Source: Craterostigma plantagineum (Eukaryota; Streptophyta; Magnoliopsida; Lamiales; Linderniaceae). From it: 64,000 bases of DNA. The notes below the pieces were generated by a model. It made no database searches and was not told where the DNA came from. It was given only the letters and a program-made list of their open reading frames with translations. Made by a program: the position numbers and the translations under genes. Each line of letters begins with the position of its first letter. The stretch's first letter is position 1. The stretch spans positions 23,327,501-23,391,500 of the forward strand of contig JAPQWV010000012.1 in assembly GCA_027422505.1 (NCBI GenBank), in the 5' to 3' direction. Shown in pieces: positions 10,754 to 21,348 of the stretch.

Positions 10754-12435
10754 CTAGCCTTCACCTGCTTCTTGGCCTTTTTTTATCTTCGACGCCTCAG
10801 CAGTTTTCAGCACCAGATTCTCACCTGAATCCGACTCAAAAACAAAATTATCATCCTCTGTCTTTGCTGTCCCGCTTTCTTCGCTGTCTTTTCCATTCTC
10901 CAAGCTGGCCTCCACCACAGATGTACTCCATACATCAGCCTTTGAGGTGCCTTCGCCCCTAGGAATGAACAGCTCCTTCTCATCCTTAGAATCTGCTTCA
11001 ACCGAGCTCTCTTCCAAACTGATAACAGCAGTTTCAGCTTTATCAGTTTCAGCCCCCGGTTTTGATGTGCTTCGCTCCACCTCAAACTGAGGTTTCTCTT
11101 GCTTCTCCTCAGCCACATTCAAGCCTCCACATTCCCTATTTTCCAATGGTGTGCTCCTCATTACAGAACATCCATCGAGGACATAAATCCCGTGCCTTCG
11201 AACTCCCTCAAGAACTAGTTTCTTCTGTTTCATTACCTTGATTCTGCCACCTGAGGTTTGAGTGGTATAACCTCGTTTATCTAGCTCTCCAACCGAGATA
11301 AGGTTCCTCCTTATATCAGGTATGAACCTGACATCCCTCAGAATCCCTAAACCGCCTGCCTTCAGTTTGAATTTCACAGATCCTACACCCAAAACATGAC
11401 AACTAACACCATTTGCTAGCTTGACAGTTTTTCCACTCGTTTCCTTGAATTCAAACATCCAATCCTTGTTGCAGGTTACATGAAAGCTACAGCCAGAGTC
11501 GAGTATCCACTCCTCTCTTTCCTCAGCCTCAGAAACAGTAAGAATTTCAGCAGATTCATAGCTGCAATGCTCACAGAAATCAGATGCACCAACATTCGCT
11601 TGTTTCTGGTTCAGCTTTCCTTTGTTCGGGCAGAACCTCTTGAAATGGCCTACCTCATTGAAGATATAACACCTCTTAGGTTCACCGACTTCCTTCTCTT
11701 TCCCTTTCTTCTTCCACAGCCTCGACTTATTCTGCACTAAAAGCAGATCAGCTGCTGTTTTACCTCGGTGAGCTTAGGTGCGTTCAACTGCTTCGAGCTG
11801 AGAGCAGGCAATACATCCTCCATCGTTAGCTTCTCTCTGCCATACAAGAGCGCCTCCTTGAAGTTTTCAAAGCTTGAGGGAAGTGCACACAGAAGGATAA
11901 GCGCCTGATCTTCGTCCTTCATTTCTTCTCCGATATTCTGTAGATCTGAAATCAGCTTCTGAAATCGATCCAATTGCTGATCTATAGCTTCTTCGTCCAC
12001 CATCCGAAACTGATATAACGCTTGCTTGAGGTATAATCTCCGAGCTAACGACTTCGTCATGTACAGAGAATCCAGTTTCTTCCACAGATCTGCCGCCGAA
12101 GTCTCTGTAGCAACTCGCCGAAGCACATTATCAGACAAACACAAAATCAGAGATGAGAATGCCTTCTCTTTCAGTTTCGCCTTAGCCGCTGCTGTCATAT
12201 CCTTCGGTTCCATCTCAGTATCAGGCTTCAAAGCCTCCTCAAGGCCTTTCTCAGTCAGAAGAGCCTTCATCTTCAATTTCCAGAGGCTGAAATCATTCGA
12301 TCCGTTGAAGATTTCCATTTCCAGTCGCGTCGCAGCCATCACGCGGAGATTCAGCTCGTTCTCCACGCTCACCGCACCAATTGTTGAGCTACGACCGCCG
12401 ATCGACTCGCCTCTGACCTGAGAATACGCGCTCAC
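10754..12435 (-). pseudogene. Copia-like gag-protease reading frame with one frameshift
   Basis: The likely gag start is MAATRLEMEIFNG at 12339, although the frame is open from 12435 inside the LTR. Gag motifs include WKLKMKALL, LWKKLDSLYM, LDRFQKLISDL and LLCALPSSFENFKEALL. Near 11745 the frame ends, while the continuation (ADLLLVQNKSRLWKKKGK) reads in the next frame, so one indel breaks it. The second part (11737-10754) has a zinc knuckle whose second cysteine is replaced (CYIFNEVGHFKRFC, where CX2C is expected). It continues with a protease motif WILDSGCSFHVTCN and a NLISVGELDKRGY block. A Glu/Ser/Lys-rich tail of about 130 residues follows and matches no pol domain that I know. The missing cysteine and frameshift suggest the copy is non-functional, or that it needs only its RNA to be carried. 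Confidence 0.8.
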
Positions 12436-13103
12436 CGATCGATCGGATCAATTCAAGCAATCGCAGCTTGAATTGACGCAAAACAGAACCGAAAACAGCA
12501 AAAGAAAATGACAGCGATTTTACGTGGTTCGGCAAACTTTGCCTACGTCCACGGACCAACAGAGCGTTCCTTTCGATTATTCACCAACTAGGATTTTACA
12601 GACCTCCAAGTCTACTACCAAACCCTAGTTTACACCTTTCGCTAATTCTCACTCTAGCAAAAGATAGGAGCTCTCAAAGTCGACCCCTTGAGACTCGATT
12701 TCTGGTGTATATATAGCAGAGTTTCTGAGTGGTTTAGGTCGCGATCATTCTCAGCCACTCGATTAGATTTGCTCGCATCAACGGCTCACATCTGCCCGCA
12801 ACTTATGAAGAAAACGCAGTTTCACTTAAATAATTGCTAAAGCAATTCTTTCAGAGTTTCATCTCATCCGTCGATCCACAGCCGCGCCACATCCGACGTC
12901 TAACATTTAATCTGCCAAGTATGAATGCTATCCGTTCGATGACGCGCCAACAGATCCAACGGATCTCATTAATCCGATTTAAAACACTTCAGACCTTAAG
13001 CTTTTCTTCAGTTTTTCCTCTGCTCTTCAGTGTGATCGACTGAGCACCTTTCCGGCGACTTTCCGGCCAACTCCGGAGAGTTATAGGCTCGGAATTCCCA
13101 ACA
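12382..13103 (-). repeat. LTR (right on the map; 5' LTR of the minus-strand element)
   Basis: 722 bp copy of the LTR at 9658-10379, with the same TGTTGAGC and CCCAACA ends. It is bounded outside by GTACC and inside by sequence leading straight into gag. A standard initiator-Met tRNA primer site (TGGTATCAGAGC) is not seen next to it. The adjacent minus-strand bases read ATTGGTGCGGTGAGCG, so the primer tRNA is uncertain. Confidence 0.92.
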
Positions 13104-13497
13104 GTACCAAATCAAAGCTCCAAAGCACCACAACCAAATACAAGATCACAAGATCAAAATCGTTCAGAAAATTGCAGTCAACTTCGAAAATTCATAGCTC
13201 ATAAAAGACCTCAAAATGATAATTCCTTCAGACAGAATGAAGAGCAATGAGTCTTCTATCTTCAGTTCAAATTTTAGGTCAATCAGACAACGTTTGCCCC
13301 TCCAATTGTGAGTCGAACCTGTCGCTGTTAAGAAAAGTTGCAGAAATTTCTTCTTTTTGGGAGAATGAAAGACACGATCTTAATCTTTTTTGGTAGGTAG
13401 ATCTACTAAAGATTGCTACAAACTTATTTTTGGTGTTAAGTGGGCTGAGATCCGGGCTTTAATCCATATATTTGGGAGCCCAAATCCAACAGTTCTG

Positions 13498-15486
13498 TTC
13501 TCTAAATTGGTTTGTTGGAATTAGGGCCAGCCGAATAGGCGATCGCATGTGTTTATAAATGAATGGGAGATCGACATAGTCCTCGATGTTTGGGCAATGG
13601 ACGTTTCTGGTCCCCATGTTCCGAGGTGACACTTTTAGTCCACAATGTTACTGACTTTGGACAGTTTTGGTCCCCAATTAATCGCTAATTTAGACAAAAT
13701 TTTACCCGTGAGAACCTATGATCTCCTTTTACTCGACGTAAAACCTCATAGCGCATCTTCTTCTTCGACTTAAACGCACATGAGCATCATTATACATCAC
13801 ATTCTATTTTATAAAAGGGTGGTACTTTTCAAAGTTTGTGGAGAAGGCGAACCTATGCCCGAAACACTACAATCTGGAAAACGTTGGACATTTTGTTTTT
13901 GTGCCCGTTGTTGAATTTTTTTTTCCAATATAATAAGAATTTCACCCTCGAGAAGATAGTCAAGATGAATGTTTTGATTCTTACTACATGACAATCAGGG
14001 CGAGGGATGTGGAAACTTGTGAAATTCATTTTTTACGAGCTGTTATTGATAAAGGCTCCAACTTTCATACAGTTTGGCTTTGTGAGATCAAGGTTGAGTT
14101 CACATGTTCTAAATTATTCGTTGCTAATGGCTTTTATGCACGTGGAACAGAAGTTTGATTTTTTGATACATGGTCTTCGTTGTTTATTTCTATGCTTAAA
14201 ATTTGTTCACTCGCTTGTAGATGAATGCTTGAGGGGGTTGTAGATTACTTGTGCACACCATCCGTTTTCTGACCGAAAAAGAGCTGAACATTTTAATGTT
14301 AACAACAGTTTTCGGATGTTAATTATTATTGTCGTATATTTTCAGGAGGATGGTGAGGTAGGTTTTGAGATCCCCGAGGCATATGTTGACAAAGTTGGTT
14401 CTTCCTATTATGAAGAGGGAAGAAGTTCTTTTATAGTAGGCTTGTCTGTCGCAGTTGCAGGTCCGATGTTATCATATGTGGATTGGCTTGATGATGGTAT
14501 TGTGGAATCAGGAAGCCATATAATGATTGTGTGTTGAGTGACTGGCTGTCCTTTTTGTTTGAAACTGTAAGATCGAAGGTGGTATAGAGATTTGACATTC
14601 TTCAATCTTTTGTTGGCACATGTGATATCAAACTTTTCTCCCTGTAAAAAATGGACCTGATTTATTTATTGGGAAGTAATATATTATCATTAGGTTTCAG
14701 CATGGAAAACATACATTTCTTCAATCTTAATGATGAATTCAACGACATTTCGAGTAGAGTTTCGGCTACTTTCCATTTAATAAAAGCAGTCATGTTCCGC
14801 TCCCATCAGATAACTCCACTTCGAAACGTAATATGCAAGTTTAGTAGTGTTAAGCTTACAAATATGGTAAAATATTACAGTTAGAAATTCTTGTAATATA
14901 ACCTACATTGCTTTTGGGCTGGGAAAGTTTTGATTGCAGTGAAGACATGGGAATTCACTACCATAAGTTGCTCCACAAGATTTACTGCAATCTGGACACT
15001 CCTTGACGTAGAAGACTTGGTCAGGGACTTCGATTTTCAGCTGGCCTTTGATCCAAAAAGAGTTTAATCTGAATATGTTTGGGAAAACAATGAAATGTTT
15101 GTTAATTGATGCTGCGTGGAATGAGAAAATTGGGCAAGATAATCCAGATTACCGGTTCGTGCAGACTTGTAAAAGGAGGTGGTCTTCCAACGATTTGGCA
15201 TTCCTTTCTGTAAAGTTTCTTCGAGATAACGTCGTCAAGATATTTGTCTTCAGCTTTTAATCTGAATATATACATGAATATATATATATATATATATATA
15301 TGCATTGTATCGTATTTTACGTAAATGGTCTTTATAAGATAATATTATGTAAAAATCGTGACAGTTTTATTTTAGTACCATAGTTGTAGATGTTCAGCTT
15401 CAGTAATAGGAGGTTCGAAGAGGATGACACTGTTTGCCGTCGTTCTTACGGAAAATTAAAAATGAGACAGCTAAGGATAAAGGGTA
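13498..15486 (+). other. Unassigned region with exon-like plus-strand fragments
   Basis: Between two solo LTRs lies about 2 kb that I cannot assign. At 13570-13690 it carries phrases such as TTTTGGTCCCCAAT, of a kind that recurs near 31500. Plus-strand open stretches with protein-like composition occur at 14343-14537 (EDGEVGFEIPEAYVDKVGSS onward) and 15030-15260 (FSWPLIQKEFNLNMFGKT, then KRRWSSNDLAFLSVKFLRDN). The second stops just before an AT microsatellite. None matches a family that I can name. They could be remnants of one low-expressed gene or of a transposon-captured gene. Confidence 0.35.
15274..15303. repeat. (AT)n microsatellite
   Basis: A run of alternating TA about 30 bp long, preceded by ACATGAATA. 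Simple sequence with no other content. Confidence 0.9.
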
Positions 15487-15491
15487 AAAAT

Positions 15492-17480
15492 TGTTGGGAA
15501 TCCCCGAGGGTCCCCAGACCCACGTTCCTTGAATGACGAAATTTTAAAATTTTACGAGGTTCCCCGCCTATCCAAGATCGCTCGGTTACAAACACGAGAA
15601 AGTAATGACGTAAAGATAAGGGATCGGCCATGATACCTCGTCGAAACCTCTTGACGATGGCTAGCTTCGAACCCTTCGAATCCCCGAGGCGTAGTGCCCC
15701 TCTCCTATGCCAGAAGAGCACGAACGGGACTCCTTCTTTGCACAAGATCGTCACGCCAGCACCTCATAACGTTGCAGATGTTCTTGCAAGTGCGGCTAGG
15801 CCAAGAACGAGCTGCTTGCTGCCCCCGAGAGAGAGTGCGACAGAGGAAGTGATGAGAGGAGAAAACTCTTAGTTTTTCCTCTCTTGAACTCAAGTTTCGA
15901 AATTGGATTCTGCTTCTCTTTAGGATCTCGAAAATCCTCTTTATACCACTCAGGATTGGCCAAAAGTAGGTTGAGGTGGGTGGAGACAAATCTTCACACC
16001 TCCCCTCTTACCAAGTCTTCGTTTTACCAAGTCTTGAATTAAAAATTCTAATTTTATATTTAATTAATTAAATATCTAATATCCTAATTAATTAAAAAAC
16101 TTTATTTAGTATATTTTAAACATATAATATCCAATATAAATATATTAATAATTTTCGAATTTTATTTAATAAAAATTCGAAACTTATATATATTTGATAT
16201 ATAATATATATATATATATTTCATTTAATTCCAAATTAAATAATGTTAATTCTCTAAGACAATAATAAAGATTTAAATCTAATTAAAATCATATACTAAA
16301 TATTAAATATCCAATATTTTATTTCAAAAAAATCTCGTGAGGTGAAAAGACCATTTTACCCATAACTAGTCAAACTTGGTATTTCGGCCGATCAGGGTTT
16401 TGGCCAAGCCCCAAACCCTAATGTCTCAATCTAGGACCTAGCCATGTCTCTCTCTCTCTCTGATAATGAAGTTGTGTCGGTTGCCCTTTTTAGGCCCGGC
16501 TCTCTTGGTTCGTCTCAACAGGCCTAGGAGGTATCTAGGAGTTCGGTATTCTCCTAGCCAGCCCCGTGGTACCGAACAGATCCCAAGTTGAGTACGAATT
16601 CGATCAAATCATAATCTACGAACCGACCGTAGATTTTCATCATACGTATAAACCCTTTACGTTTGTCTCGGTCAAGTGAAAGTCACGCATAGTCAAACTT
16701 ACAGAACTCGACTCTATGTCGTTTATATCGGTGAAAATACCTAAACTGCCCTCTACGACTATCGCGAGTCAGTTATATGCTCTGGCCAGAGACTTGATAA
16801 ATTTCCACACATTAAACTTGCCATAGGACGTTAACATCGATGTAATCGAGACAGTCAATCCTGCTATGCGGTTCAACCCTCCAGGAAGACGGACCTAGCA
16901 AACTAGTGACAAGTCAAGACCTCAAGACCACCCCCATGTTAACCTTTTCGGTATGAGGTTCACGCATAATACTACATCCAATCAATCAAGGACAATCCAA
17001 GCGTGTGATTGTTCGATTACGAGTCAGTGTTCAAATACAGATAATCCTCTGATTCATCTTGTATCATTGTCACAGGCTCCCACTCCCCAAGTGAACTGTT
17101 GGCACAACCGTATTGGACCCATTGACAAACAAGTCATACTTGTCGATCCAGTCACCCTACTGGAGACTTAGACTTGTGGACTAATTTTAATATTGCAGTA
17201 TCTCAGCTTACTGGTGCCCCCGCTCTGTCCCCACAGAACCAGTAACTGAACTGTCAATATTTGGGTTTTATTAATTTCTCTTATTCACCCATACTGCAAG
17301 GTGAAATTTTTAGACTAATTAATAATTTGCCTTTTAATTTATTTATCCAATAATAAATTAATGATGAATAAAATCATTCATTAATAGAAGTAATCAAATT
17401 ACATCACTAAATACTACACAATTACCAAATTGTCCTCGTACTCCCAATCCTCGTACGACAGCTAGGGATATACCTCAACA
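15492..17480. repeat. Solo LTR, about 2.0 kb
   Basis: Starts TGTTGGGAATCC at 15492 and ends ATACCTCAACA at 17480, flanked on both sides by AAAAT (15487-15491 and 17481-17485). TG...CA ends plus a 5-bp duplication define an LTR-element insertion, and the 1989 bp contains no gag, pol, primer site or second LTR. It is GC-richer at the left (15500-15850), then strongly AT-rich around 16030-16330. The TAATTAAATATC-type composition and the phrase GGTGCCCCCGCTCTG near 17210 are ordinary for large plant LTRs. Short ORFs inside it (15446-15989 and 16953-17171) have no recognisable domain. Confidence 0.85.
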
Positions 17481-17485
17481 AAAAT

Positions 17486-18473
17486 TGCATCGATGACAAG
17501 TTATACCGTGGAATGTGTTGACAGACAGCATCATACATATTATTATAGGCCTGTTGAGGACAGCATCGATCAACTTAAGTGGTCTACTTGCGCAAAGTCG
17601 TCCCATAAAGTTAATATCGTTGGTCTGCGCTGTATGAAAACATCTTACGCCATATTAGAATCTAACATGGTATGAGTATTTAAATGTACGAAAGAGATGA
17701 CTCACTTTTCGTGACGACGACAAACTCTTGTAAAGTTTTTCCTTTCGACGTGGAACGTGGTGGGAAGACGTGTATTACCGCGCATAGTATGTCTGAAATA
17801 TATGTGACATGTAGTAACCAACACGCACTTTGAAATTGTTGGGTTAAGCGAATAGGCAACAATACCTATATTTTCATAAGAGGAAAACTGTTAAGAAAAA
17901 GTGATAGTTAGATTACAATTAATGACAATTGTGAGAGGATGTTTGAGATAACTTACTGATGCAGTTGTTGCTAATATCAGTGAATTCTGAGAACTGTACG
18001 AATGGTGTTAACTCGTATAATTTTGCATTGGTAATTCATACTCTTTCGGCGTTGCTTTGATGTAGGAGTTCTTTGACAATATCATTTGATACTGAACATT
18101 GACCATAGGTGCAAAACTTGCGGCAGTTTCTTTAATTTTGCCCCCTCCAATGTAGTACGTGTGATAGAGCTGAAGTACTTTGTCGAGTTGTTCGGCGTCT
18201 TGCTCATAAACAATACACTGTATCTTTATGTTCTGTCGATAAATAATGAAAAGATAAGTGGAAAAAGAGCCGTCTTCAACAGTAAATTATATAAATTTAA
18301 TATTTTACCTCTTGATTAGTGAGAACGAACGTCTGTTGTCGGCTTTCAAATCTTTGGCGGATTGGTGTTTTTTCGATCACTAATACTTTAGCATACCAAG
18401 AACGACTGTGAGGGGACAACCTCCAAGTGTTGTACACCTGCTTTCCATGACCCTGAGAAAAAAGCAAATATGT
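17486..18473 (+). other. Unassigned region with exon-like plus-strand fragments
   Basis: Directly after the solo LTR an open stretch runs to 17675 (from IASMTSYTVECVDRQ to SYAILESNM) and ends at a GTATGAG that could be a splice donor. A further open stretch at 18086-18319 includes HRCKTCGSFFNF. Neither is recognised. Because the solo LTR inserted between 15491 and 17481, these pieces and those before 15487 were once contiguous and may belong to one former gene. Confidence 0.3.
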
Positions 18474-18769
18474 AATTACTAGTACAGATTACGGTATAGG
18501 CGACGGTTCCTTGAAAATCGTCGCCTATACTACACACAGGGCTTTTTAGTAGTATTTTCAAAATAATTAAGACTATAGAAGACGGTTGTTGGCCAGCAGC
18601 CACCTATAGCATTTTTACACTATAGGCGACGGTTGTCCCCAACAACCGTCACATATACGTAGACTTTAGGCGGCGGTTGTTGTAAATAACCGTCACCTAT
18701 AGTCTATAATATTATAGGCGACGGTTGTTACGTAGCAACTGTCATCTATAGTCTTACTTAACCCTAAAT

Positions 18770-19095
18770 CCCATGTTTCTTTACTTCATATTTTTTGTAT
18801 CTTAACTCAGCGGCGATTTTCCGAGCTTCTTGTGCTCGCTCCGCCTCGTCCACCACCCCTGTACCTTGCGGCCGTTGTGTTGAGCTCCACGGCGGAGTCA
18901 TCGTTGGCGTAAAGGGGATCGACGACCGTGACCATGCTGCAATTGACGGCGGAATCGAGGCCGAAGATCTTGGAGGCGATGAATAAGTGTATGAAGCGTG
19001 GCAGCGGTGGGGAGGAGAGCGGAACGGAATCATGGCCTTCGGCTAACAAGATTTCAAGTGGCGTGCGGATGGTGGGCTCAGCGTCGGGGACATCG
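18770..19095. other. GC-rich captured segment of unknown origin inside the CACTA
   Basis: This segment is much GC-richer than the rest of the element and is open on both strands. Minus-strand frames include ASKIFGLDSAVNCSMV and VVDPLYANDDSAVELN; a second frame reads VVDEAERAQEARKIAAEL. The composition suggests host coding sequence rather than transposon sequence. The gene of origin is not recognised and the coding strand is not certain. It directly abuts the NOT3 fragment. Confidence 0.4.
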
Positions 19096-19100
19096 GGGCC

Positions 19101-19406
19101 ATTGATGCTCTTATTGATGCTCGGAAACTTATCGAGCGTGAGATGGAACGGTTTAAAATATATGAAAAAGAGACCAAAACAAAAGCATTTTCAAATAAAG
19201 GCCTAGGCCAACAACCTAAAACGATAAGTGCTTTTTTGTCCATTCCCGATATGATTATTTAGTTCATTACTTTTGTTTTACCCTTTACGATGTTATGAAT
19301 TGAAAGTTGAAACACTCTAATTATTTTAGCATCCATGTGTTTGGCCACGTTGTAGGATCCAAGGGAGAAAGCTAAATCAGAGACAAGAGATTGGTTAAAT
19401 AATGTG
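19101..19406 (+). pseudogene. Captured fragment of CCR4-NOT subunit NOT3
   Basis: Two exon pieces in the right order: 19101-19223 ([17 protein letters not shown] ... [12 protein letters not shown]) and 19356-19406 (DPREKAKSETRDWLNNV). They match the highly conserved N-terminal coiled-coil region of NOT3/CNOT3, a scaffold of the CCR4-NOT mRNA deadenylation complex. The 132-bp gap ends in TTGTAG, a normal acceptor, and the second exon is followed by GTATGT, a normal donor. So the copy came from genomic DNA with its introns and not from mRNA. The first exon's donor reads ATAAGT where GTAAGT is expected. Everything before the DARKLIERE block and after the second exon is absent. It lies inside a CACTA element and cannot encode NOT3. 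Confidence 0.85.
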
Positions 19407-19659
19407 GTATGTTCTTAGAACTTATGTTTGCATTTCATTTACCTTTATAATAGAGCACGTTCTTTTCCTTTTCACTTTTTTGTTTGCTTTGTTTCTCTCA
19501 CTCATTTTGTTTTCTAGTTATGTATATGGTTGCATGATCAGACTTGAAACTTCTTATCCAACTGCTCATTTTTGTTGGGTAAGAATTTTAGTTTCCATTT
19601 CTTACCTTTTCTAGGTTGGATAGGTAAGCGAGTTGGGTATTAGCAGCTAATTTCATTGT

Positions 19660-20075
19660 TTATTATCACAGATATGAATAAGGCTTGCTAGTCAGGGATG
19701 TTGCTGTGGATGGTCTCTATGGGCTTTTCGGGACACCAGGACAGTTTGGGTTGGCGACAAGGAACGAGGCGGTGAGGTAAGTAATGAAAAATAGCTCCTA
19801 GAAATTTTCATTTTCTATGTTAGTCTATGTTTATTTCACTCCAAGTTCATTGTTTGTGTTGATCTCAAGTTGTTAAATGATTTGGTGTTAGATCTTAGAG
19901 GACTCGTGCGCTTGAAGTATGCGTTGCTGAAGAAGCTCAAGGATACACTTGAAGCCTTTAGAGGATGTGTAACGGGGAGGAGCAAAGATGATGTTGAAGA
20001 AGCTATGTTCACGGTTAGTTTATTTTTTGCATCTGTTGTTCTTTCTCGTCTTAAGACGTTTATATTTTTTTATAT
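19660..20075 (+). other. Further exon-like fragments inside the CACTA
   Basis: At about 19687-19776 an open stretch reads GLLVRDVAVDGLYGLFGTPG and FGLATRNEAV, then meets GTAAGT. At 19870-20014 another reads RLKYALLKKLKDTLEAFRG and GRSKDDVEEAMFT, then meets GTTAGT. Both look like exons with donors on the plus strand, spaced by T-rich intron-like DNA. The genes of origin are not recognised. They may come from one source gene other than NOT3. Confidence 0.4.
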
Positions 20076-20102
20076 CATTATATAGGTTGAGACACTACTT
20101 GT

Positions 20103-20823
20103 TAGGGGTGAGCAAAACCGGATATCCGGTTTTTCGGATATCCGAAATTCGGATATCCGAATTTTCGGATATCGAAAAATGGTATCCGTATCCGCTCCGG
20201 TTTTAATCGGATATCCGGAAATCGGATATCCGGTTTATTCGGATATTTACACCGGATATCCGCATCCGGTTTTTAAATTTATTTTTCTTATATTTTTTAT
20301 TATTTTTTTTTGAAAATCATATTTTTTTATTTCTTATCACATAAAAAAAATATATTTTTTAATATAAGAATTTCTAGACATATTAATTGAGACAATATGT
20401 GAATTTATGATTCAAAATTACATAATAAATAATAAACACAATACCACAAATTCACATTAATTTTTTAACTCGCGTCTCGATGTTTTTATGTTTTTTTTTT
20501 ATCTCAATTCTCTAACAAAGTTTTTTGCAATAATAAAAATAATATAAATTTAAATATTCTACTTGATGATTTTTTTCCTTTTTTGGACCTTCATTTTTCT
20601 TTTTGGACTATTTTTTATTTTTTTTATTTTTTTTAAATATAAAACCGGATACCGGATATCCGGATTTTAGACAAATCACTATCCGTATCCGATCCGGTTT
20701 AGTTTAAAATAAATCGGATCGGATATCCGATCCGGTTTTTAAAACCGGATATCCGTTTTTTCGGGTTTTGAAAACCGGATACCGGATCGGAATCCGGTTT
20801 CCGGATATTTTTGCTCACCCCTA
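20103..20823. mobile_element. hAT-type MITE nested in the CACTA
   Basis: Ends TAGGGGTGAGC and GCTCACCCCTA are perfect inverted repeats, flanked by the 8-bp duplication CTACTTGT (20095-20102 and 20824-20831). These are hAT hallmarks. The 721-bp element has no ORF. Both subterminal regions are packed with GGATATCCG and CCGGATA words around an AT-rich core (20270-20640). Confidence 0.95.
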
Positions 20824-21348
20824 CTACTTGTTCAATTACTCTGAGAAATAAAAGGTGGTTTAAGAAAAAGATGATGTAAAAGGCTTCATACGTTTATACG
20901 TTTTTAATACTTAACGATGTATTTTTAAGTTTTAATAGTTGGAACTTTGTTGAAGTGCGGAACTAATAGATTGAAATGATAAATGAAATGTGTTTTTTTA
21001 TTGAATTGTCCAGTCCAAAATTTATAATTATAGGTTTATTGGGATATAGAATAAATAAATGAAAATATAAACTAAAAATATAAGAATAGGCGACGGTTGT
21101 TACCGTTACTAATAACCTAGTATAGGCGGCAATTGTTGATAACAACCGTCCCCTATAACCTAGTATATGCGACTGTTGTTTATAACAACCGACACCTATA
21201 ACCTAGTATAGGCGACGTTGTTGGTCGAATATCGGCAACCGTCGCCCATAATCTTAAGTATGAGCGCCGGGGCTCTTGGCGTCGCCGAGAAACCGTCACC
21301 CATAGCCCATAACAACCGTCGCCCATTACAGTATTTGTACTAGTGAAT

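Larger units (their letters stand above)
9658..13103 (-). mobile_element. Non-autonomous copia-like retrotransposon (gag-protease only)
   Basis: A complete 3446-bp insertion with 722-bp LTRs at both ends, flanked by the 5-bp target duplication GTACC (9653-9657 and 13104-13108). The minus strand is the coding strand: a purine-rich tract (CGAGGTGGAGTT) lies beside the LTR at 10380, and the gag start lies beside the other LTR. The 2002-bp internal part codes only gag, a zinc-knuckle-like segment, a copia-type protease motif and a charged tail. There is no integrase, reverse transcriptase or RNase H, so movement would need enzymes from another copia element. The LTRs differ at about six positions by eye, implying a recent insertion. 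It resembles the known TR-GAG class of gag-only LTR elements. Confidence 0.9.
9438..13491. repeat. Solo LTR, interrupted by a nested retrotransposon
   Basis: The outer sequence runs from TGTTAGGATTGG at 9438 to CCAAATCCAACA at 13491 and is flanked on both sides by GTTCTG (9432-9437 and 13492-13497). Removing the nested element and one GTACC copy leaves about 603 bp with TG...CA ends, no internal region and no second LTR. That is the structure left when two LTRs of one element recombine. It includes the GTGGAAAACTCCC and GGGGTAAAAACCACGGG wording often seen in plant LTRs. The parent family and orientation are not known. Confidence 0.8.
18477..21345. mobile_element. CACTA (En/Spm) transposon carrying captured host sequence
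   Basis: The left end is TACTAGTACAG (first C of CACTA changed to T) and the right end is GTACTAGTG. The flanks are the 3-bp duplication AAT (18474-18476 and 21346-21348). Subterminal repeats of about 20 bp built on GGCGACGGTTGTT and its complement AACAACCGTCGCC fill 18490-18755 and 21085-21330, as expected for transposase binding sites in this superfamily. No transposase is left. The interior holds a NOT3 fragment, other exon-like pieces and a later hAT MITE (20103-20823). Without that MITE the element is about 2.1 kb. It is a non-autonomous, gene-capturing CACTA. Confidence 0.92.

Noticed and set aside
10726..12421. Plus-strand ORFs of 78, 86 and 131 codons across the gag-only element
   Set aside because: Antisense to a recognisable gag-protease frame; no motifs.
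15446..15989. ORFs of 80-102 codons on both strands at the left of the 2-kb solo LTR
   Set aside because: They lie within, or cross the border of, a bounded LTR and have no recognised domain.
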